NCBI GenBank assembly: GCA_963920665.1
Contig: OY987266.1
Span: forward strand, 2,671,001-2,735,000
Reading direction: 5' to 3'
Origin: Straminergon stramineum
Lineage: Eukaryota; Streptophyta; Bryopsida; Hypnales; Calliergonaceae
Length of the DNA stretch: 64,000 bases
Shown: positions 58,101 through 64,000 of the stretch, piece by piece
How the letters are laid out: each line of letters starts with the position of its first letter
Position numbering within the stretch: the first letter of the stretch is position 1
The notes under the pieces: model-generated
Seen by the model: the letters and a program-made list of their open reading frames with translations, nothing else
Databases searched by the model: none
What the model was told of the DNA's origin: nothing
Made by a program: the position numbers and the translations under genes

Positions 58101-61100
58101 GAGTGCACCAGCATTTGGCGCAGCATCAGCACCAGGATTTGGTCAGGCGAATTCCACCCCAGCATTCGGATCGTCTCCATCACCTTTCGGGCAAAGTTCG
58201 GGGGGTGCATTCGGGAGCTCGACGTTTGGGGCATCAGCACCTTCATTGTTCGGACAGAGCAGTCCTGCCTTCGGGGCAGCGTCGACCCCAGCCTTCGGTG
58301 GTGGTGCTCCGGCACCGGCATTCGGTGGTCAGACATCGTCTGCATTTGGAGGGGGTGGTTTGTTCGGCAGCAGTCAGGCAGCGAGCAGCGGCGGAGGACT
58401 GTTTGGAGCCTCGACTCCCGGATCTCAGCCTTTTGGGTCAAGTCCTGCTCCAGCGTTTGGGTCGACCTTGTTTGGCAACACGAGCACTCCTGGTTCCCTG
58501 TTTGGTCAAACGAAGCCCGCGGGGCTGACGCAGTCGTCGGTATGATTCTTTTATGCTTTCATGTTTGAGAAGTTTTGGATTTGCTCGTGTGGCTCATGAT
58601 ATTTGCTATGTTACTAATTACAGCAGCAATAGCAATAATATGAAAACTGATACTTCACACTTGGAATTTCGTGTTTGTATTAGGTTGTGATGAAGTTGTA
58701 GCGTGCTCGAGTTCTTTTTGGACTTGACAGTTTACTTGTGTTTTTTCTTAATTCTATGCTTTGTGTGGTGTGGTGGATTCCAGTCATCGTCTCTGTTTAG
58801 TGGGTTTGGACCAACTCCTGCTGGCCAAACCCCCAGCGCGGTCAGCTTCCCGAACTTGCAGACTCCTCAACAAGGTAGAATCCTCGAAACCTGGGCTAGT
58901 CAAGTGGTTCTTGTTTGGGTTCCCTTAGCAGATTCGATCATTTGTGATCTGTTGGTTTCATGTGCCAATTTCTGTGATCTTTGAATATAGTTGAATTTTT
59001 TGGAGTTCCGAATTGATTATTCAGTGCCTTCTGGCGTCTTGTGATTGTGCCGTTTTAGATCCGTGTGGTGTTTCTGTTAGCAAGTGTGTAACTATCCAAA
59101 ATGCTGTTTACTTTTTCCATCATGCTTAGTGCTTCATCGCACGGCGTAGATTATTGTGAATATGTGAAGTGTTTTTGAGAACTAATGATGTACATTTGGG
59201 TGAGCCTTATTTTCTATGTTAAATTGCGTTCCTTCAGTTTCTTATGGTGCCTGGGGCATTGACCATACTCGCTCGATGGGGCAAGGTTGGTTGGCATCTT
59301 TGAACCTGTGAGGATTCCCGGTGTTCACATATTGACATCTTCTGTGTAATGCCACAATGTTTGTAGGGACCGGCAACATTTTTGGCGCAGCTCCTTCGAC
59401 GTTTGGTCAGCAAAATGCATTCGGACTGCAACAGTAAGTGATCCATGGTTCCTGATTTCTTGTGTCTTTGTTCTAGGAATTGGTAAAATTGTCATTGCGT
59501 TCCTCCTCTAGCTTAAGAGGCGTTGTTTAGGGAGAAGGCTCGTGGTGTTTGATAGGTCTTTCAATATTATGAAAGCTGAATCCGCTTGTGGTTCGTCTGT
59601 CTTCAGTTTTTTTGGTAAATTGTATGGTGATTCGTATTGTTTTCAGAAGCTCTGCAAGACTCGTAGATGAGCTTTGGTTGACTCTGTCTTGAAACTCTTT
59701 TTGTGTGGATGTCATGTTTGCAGACCTACCCAGAATGTTGTTTCAGTCCCATCTACACCAGTAACGAATCCTTTCGGAACCCTTCCTGCCATGCCCCAAA
59801 TAACGATCGGCCGCAGCGCCGGTTCTGGTCCATCCGTCCAGTATGGGATCTCAAGTATGCCGGTATGTTAGTTTCTCCAGTGTTTGGGTGCAATCATATA
59901 TTTTATTTGGGATAGAGGATTCCAATTGTCTTTGGTGTGGCGAGTGTTCCGTGTCGAGATATGGGATAGTGAGGATTTTGTGTGCATGCAGGTATCCGAA
60001 AAGCCAACTCAAGTGCGAGTGAACACTTTGTTGACTCCCCGGCACATCACTCAGCGCTCTAAGGTTCGCATGCACGCGCGACGGTACCATCCTAAAAAGG
60101 ATAGCCCAAAGGTGACGATTTAAACTAACCCTAATTTGAGGATGTTACCTAGGTATTGTCTAGATCGGTACTTGAATTTGTAGCAATATTGCAATTTGAT
60201 CATCAGGGATGTGTGGATGTGTCGATCAAAATTCGTTGTGAGCCATCCCAGGTAGTCTTTAGAAAGTTTTTCATGTGACATGATGTCGAATGTTTAATTG
60301 GTATTTTACGACTTGACTTTCACACTTCTTCACTCTCACCAGCATTATTTTTGAATCAAATGTGCAAGCCATTTAATGCATCCTCCATTTGAAAGAAATT
60401 TAGAACACTTGTATGGCGAACCACGCCTATGATGTACTGACGACGATCTGTTTCTGCGGCTTTTGTAGGTCTCTTTCTTCAGTGATGGCGATGACGCTCC
60501 GTCCACCCCCAAAGCAGATGTGATGTTTGTTCCTCGAGAGAACCCTCGGTCTTTGTTCATTCGTCAGCCAGAACAGCCTCCTCTGACTCCCACTGCAGTG
60601 AAGAGCGCACCAGATATCCGGGAGATAGCCACACCTGTACAAAAAGATGGTACGTTCTCGTGCACCCGATGGGGAATACGTTTTTTCGCTGAATGATGTA
60701 ACTGGCGGTTGCGAACTAACAGCACTAGCCTGTTCCTGGTTGCTCCGGTCATTATTTAGGTTGTGCACGTAGTATTGCTGCGCGCTCCCGTTTGTTCTTG
60801 GTGGATGGTACAATGTATACTACAGAGAGCCTACACTGGCTGAATGTTCGATGTTGCTTTTCCTTATATTTCACACAGGCAGACAATAGTCCAAATTTAT
60901 TTGTTGTGACCCAATCTTTCGTCGGCTTTGTAGGGTTCCATGAGGAGGAAGTCGGGGATGAAGTGGGTGGTGACTTTGTTCCGTTTTCCTTTCCAGAAAG
61001 TAAGTCCCCAAGTGTTACTCTTCATCACTCTGTCCTGTTGCATGCTCATGTATACGGTTTGCGGCCGTTTCGTTAGTATTTGTTGTCTTGCCGACTAAGT

Positions 61101-63935
61101 CGATGCGTTCTCTGTCTTTCTTAAACGTATGGGCTTACATGAGCTACCCCTCTCAGGTCCCCAAACCACCTGGAGAAGTCCAGAAACCGCTAATGGAAGC
61201 GGATTCGTGGACCCCCCAGCAGTGCCTCAGGCTAAGTCGAGTGAGAGAGGAGCCCCGAAACAGGTCACAAAAACCAACGGGTTGCGTGAGGAGCACAGTC
61301 ACAGAGGAACCGGCTACATTTCTATCACTGGTAGGTGGATGTTACCCCACGACTGGTGTAGAGTTTGAAGGATTTTAGAGCCTTGTCGTTGTATGTTGCG
61401 TAATCTTTCTGTGATGGTTGGGTTCGATGATCCGAGAATGGAGCTATTATTGGGTATAACATTTTTCCATTGTTACAGGTCACCGAGCTGGTGAAGCTGC
61501 GATTGCTTATGAGCACGGTGCTGATATTGAAGCTTTGATGCCCAAGCTCCGGCACTCCGATTACTTCACGGATCCCAAAGTTCAGGAGCTTGCTGCGGTG
61601 GAACGTGCGGATCCTGGTTACTGTCGCAGAGTGAAGGACTTCGTGGTTGGTCGTAAGGTAAAGTTGATGTGCCCTGGGCGGATGTAGAGCTTGTTGATTG
61701 GCACGAAGATTGTGTATTGAAGACTGGCTGTCGGATGAGCATCCTCGGTGAATGTGTGAAAGATGTGCTAGGCCGGCCCTGTTTGTAACCTCGTCAGTGA
61801 GTTTCGGTTGAAGTAGTGGTGTGAGCCCATGGAGCATGTTGTCCAACGTGGTTGGTGTGGTGTGTTACGCAGGGTTATGGTCAAATAAAGTTTCTGGGGG
61901 AGACTGATGTACGGCGTCTGGATTTGGAGAATATCGTCCAGTTCAACAAATGCGAGGTGCTTGTGTACATGGATGAGACTAAGAAACCGGCGATAGGGCA
62001 GGGTTTGAACAAGGCGGCGGAGGTGACGTTGTTGAATGTGAAATGCATAGACAAGAAGACAGGGCAGCATCACGCCGAGGGGGCGGAGGTGGAGAAGTTT
62101 GAGAAGCGGTTGAGGAAGAAGACAGAAGAGCAGGGGGCCGAATTTTTGGGATACGATGGTCTGAAGGGAGAGTGGCGGTTCAGAGTGAAGCATTTCAGTC
62201 GATATGGCCTGGATTTTGAGTCCGATGAGGAGGATGAGCATGGCGGTGGGGAGGATGGCGCTATTGTGGTGGCCGGTGAGACCACTTGAGGTTACAGTTC
62301 CTTGAGTTAGGGAACTGGATCTTTGATTGTAATTTTGTAACATCAATAATAATTGGGATGATTGGGATCTTGAATTTCTGGAACTGGAATGGATGAATGC
62401 TTGAAGCGTGCCTGAAGGTATTATGAAAGTGTATAGATTTGTTACTTTGGTTGTACGTGTGGCGGGTGATGATCGATCAGGGACTTATGACATGGAGGGC
62501 GTGGAGCAAGGTGAAGCGCCTGATCCAGATGATTCTATGTTTGAGTCCCCTTTAAAGAATTTCGATCCGATCCCGGAACCTGGTGTGGGTGTCGATGAAG
62601 AAGCTGAGGACGATTTCGGTGATGCTTCCTATTTTACTGCTCCTCGGTCCGCACTTTCGCACTCCCTGCCTGCACACCTTCACCTCGATCCCGTGAAAAT
62701 GCAGCAAATGCGAGCTCTTTTCTTTGAAGAAGGTATTTTCACTTTCTTGACCTGTATTTGTCTTATATTCATCGAGGGTGCGTCTGGCGTAGTCTAGTTT
62801 GTGAGAGTTGAATGTCGCGGTGAACTTGCTCTAGTTTCATATTTGCAGGATCGAGTTTTCGTATTGTTCTGTTCTGGTGATGTTGTTTATCCCCTTACCA
62901 CGTGGATTGTGTTTCCAATCTCCTGTTTTAGTGTTCCGTTTCATTACTTTCATGGTGCAATTGATGTTGTCGATTTGAATTTCTGTTCTGCTGGTAATGT
63001 GATGTGATTTTCTCCAATATAGGTGAAGAAGCGGAGGATATTGCACCACCTGGAACGTATGGCCGTCGGCAGTCACGTCCTCCAGTGCCATCCCCCGCTG
63101 TTACCAGTTCAGGCGTGCATGGCAGTCAGCTGTTTAAGACCCCTCAGAAAGCTTCTCCTGGTGAAGATGCCGATGGGCGTCCAGCTTGGCCGCAACGTTC
63201 GTCCCCTTGGAAGGGTACTCCTGCGAAGCAAATGCGAGTTTCTCCTTTGACGTCATGGAATCGTTCACCTGCTTATTCTGCTCTGGAGGAGGGGATGTCG
63301 GGGCACCAGACTCCCATTTTGGACATTTCTCCATCTAGGTCTGTTTTGTTGGAACCGTTTTGAAACTGCGGTGTATGAACTCATGCTAGCGGTTACCCCT
63401 GTGAGTTCTTTTGGGTATTGACCTGGATTTAGGTACTTTGGAGCATGTGACGACCACTGCAGAAGCATAGTGCATTTATGGTTTCAAGTTTCGCGATTTA
63501 CAAATGCTAAGGCGGTGCTTTGTTTCTTGCCCTGCTAATAGTTGATGTGCTCGTTGGAACAGGTCCCCGCTGTTGGCACTGACAATGGGTGGAGAACGTG
63601 AGCGTTCAGGCATGAAGAGGCCTCGTGGAAGCGGTTTTTTGTTCGACCCAACAGAGAAGTCCGGCTCGATGGCACTGGGGCGGTCAGACCACATTGCCGA
63701 TGCTGCCTTGTTCCTAGGATGCTCGTTCCGCGTAGGCTGGGGTCCTAATGGCATTTTGTATCACAGTTCCACCCACGTTGGGCAAGGGGGAACGAAGAAT
63801 GGTCTGTCTTCATGCATACAGATGGAACGAGTTGCACTAGATCGTACCGTGCGTGATGCTGGAGGAGTCGTGAAAGATGAGCTTGTGGAGTTGCAGTTTG
63901 TTTCTCCACTGTCACTTCACATGTCCATGAGCCAG
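55162..63935 (+). CDS. NUP98: Nuclear pore protein NUP98-NUP96 (fused precursor), 5' part of the gene
   Basis: Seventeen exons in the window: 55162-55180, 56106-56354, 56729-57157, 57399-57629, 57821-58539, 58784-58874, 59367-59433, 59724-59862, 59992-60111, 60469-60649, 60934-60999, 61157-61330, 61479-61657, 61873-62275, 62481-62732, 63023-63338 and 63563-63935. All introns are GT-AG and all phases agree, giving 1336 codons without a stop. The product starts MFGSSSPFG. It has GFG/FG repeats (about 1-232 and 310-620) that form the pore permeability barrier, a GLEBS-like Rae1-binding segment (about 233-309), the autoproteolytic domain (about 829-1000, HFS cut after Phe 996) and then NUP96, a scaffold subunit of the Y complex ([26 protein letters not shown]). 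The gene runs past the window edge. An alternative is two genes, NUP98 ending at TGA 62287 and NUP96 from ATG 62491. Confidence 0.9.
56106..57157 (+). other. N-terminal FG-repeat block of NUP98 (exons 2-3)
   Basis: Dense PFG, AFG and TPAFG repeats, with Phe-Gly every 6-12 residues in low-complexity Ser/Thr/Ala/Pro/Gln linkers and almost no charged residues. These motifs bind transport receptors and form a cohesive phase. Exon 2 begins after TTCCAG (56105) and joins exon 1 to give ...SSSPFGASS. Confidence 0.9.
57399..57629 (+). other. GLEBS-like Rae1-binding exon
   Basis: Encodes [12 protein letters not shown]...[24 protein letters not shown]...GDKG. The [19 protein letters not shown] stretch is the conserved NUP98 GLEBS-region signature that binds the mRNA-export factor Rae1. 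Confidence 0.85.
61479..62275 (+). other. Autoproteolytic (nucleoporin2, peptidase S59) domain, exons 13-14
   Basis: Begins [20 protein letters not shown], continues [22 protein letters not shown] and [12 protein letters not shown], and ends [16 protein letters not shown] is the self-cleavage triad: His base, cut between Phe and Ser. All three are present, so processing into separate NUP98 and NUP96 is expected. Confidence 0.9.
62276..62480 (+). other. Intron joining the NUP98 and NUP96 parts
   Basis: Donor GTGAGA, acceptor ATCGATCAG, 205 nt. Splicing keeps the frame (G + GG = Gly). If it is retained, translation ends at TGA 62287 after GETT. The polypyrimidine tract is weak. No promoter-like element fits in the 200 bases, which argues against two independent genes. 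Confidence 0.65.
62481..63935 (+). other. NUP96: NUP96 N-terminal part (exons 15-17)
   Basis: Acidic linker (DDSMFESPL...), then [21 protein letters not shown], an SP-rich basic stretch with multiple Ser-Pro sites, then [23 protein letters not shown] and a VALDRTVRD...DELVELQF block. These are the conserved landmarks of plant NUP96 downstream of its peptidase S59 domain. The alpha-helical Y-complex scaffold lies beyond the window. Confidence 0.85.
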
Positions 63936-64000
63936 GTAACATGGGAGTGTTAATTGGTCGTAGCGTCCTTGCGAGGGTGAGCTTGATAGGTTTCCTAGGG
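63936..64000 (+). other. Intron of NUP96 part, open at window edge
   Basis: Begins GTAACA after ...MSMSQ (phase 0) and continues past the window end. Confidence 0.6.

Noticed and set aside
57899..58528. Other-frame ORFs over the FG-repeat exons
   Set aside because: Repeat-derived shadows; the FG frame is the one with splice-consistent nucleoporin sequence.
61768..62346. 192-codon minus-strand frame over exon 14
   Set aside because: Antisense of the conserved autoproteolytic domain; no family resemblance.
1..64000. tRNA or rRNA genes
   Set aside because: No cloverleaf-type A/B box pairs or rRNA-like sequence noticed on reading; an RNA gene scan could not be run.

Overview
This is nuclear DNA of a plant-type eukaryote. 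At the right end is an intron-rich nucleoporin gene with plant-style GT-AG splice sites. The rest is AT-rich, transposon-dominated sequence with LINE, hAT, CACTA-type, Helitron and copia remnants and a few TTTAGGG-type words. A decayed gene with a HET domain, a mainly fungal family, sits among the repeats. A streptophyte is certain enough; a seed-free lineage (moss, liverwort, fern, lycophyte) is my guess and cannot be settled from the sequence.

Layout. Positions 1-5419 and 30251-31470 are two halves of one L1-type LINE, ending in an 18-A tail. It is split by a 24.8-kb hAT-like element (5420-30242) with CAGGGTTGTCA-type inverted ends and an 8-bp target duplication. The two halves of LINE ORF2 rejoin in frame across the insertion. 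Inside the hAT element are three decayed genes: a protein-kinase-like gene (7351-8931, minus), a divergently transcribed coiled-coil/RING-H2 gene (9593-11890, plus) and the hAT transposase (26081-29566, plus). All three have a TATATAAAG box beside a GC-rich GTCCRCGCCC minisatellite, and the same words occur just inside both element ends. The interior also holds degenerate repeat arrays, a 0.6-kb duplication, a 362-bp hAT MITE with a perfect 8-bp target duplication, a probable nested 7.3-kb element and a 190-bp tandem repeat carrying an 18-bp palindrome.

Right of the LINE are the HET pseudogene (34226-36316), an LRR scrap, a 126-bp CACTA MITE, a copia integrase scrap, and what looks like a second, badly broken copy of the giant hAT (end at 38617, transposase C-terminus at 48250-48570, minus). 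That copy is interrupted by two CACTA-like elements and about 5 kb of diverged repeats. A Helitron replicase remnant (50900-53345, minus) precedes the host gene.

The host gene starts at 54.3 kb with a TATA box, upstream ORFs and a 5'UTR intron. Its 17 coding exons in the window (55162-63935, 1336 codons, open at the window edge) encode FG repeats, a GLEBS-like Rae1-binding segment, the autoproteolytic domain with its HFS site, and then the start of NUP96. It therefore reads as an intact NUP98-NUP96 fusion, the arrangement of animal and yeast precursors, rather than the two separate genes of flowering plants.

The five long decayed genes share an odd pattern: I count 35 premature stops but only one frameshift. 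Where the ancestral residue is known from a family motif, the change is a C-to-T or G-to-A transition.
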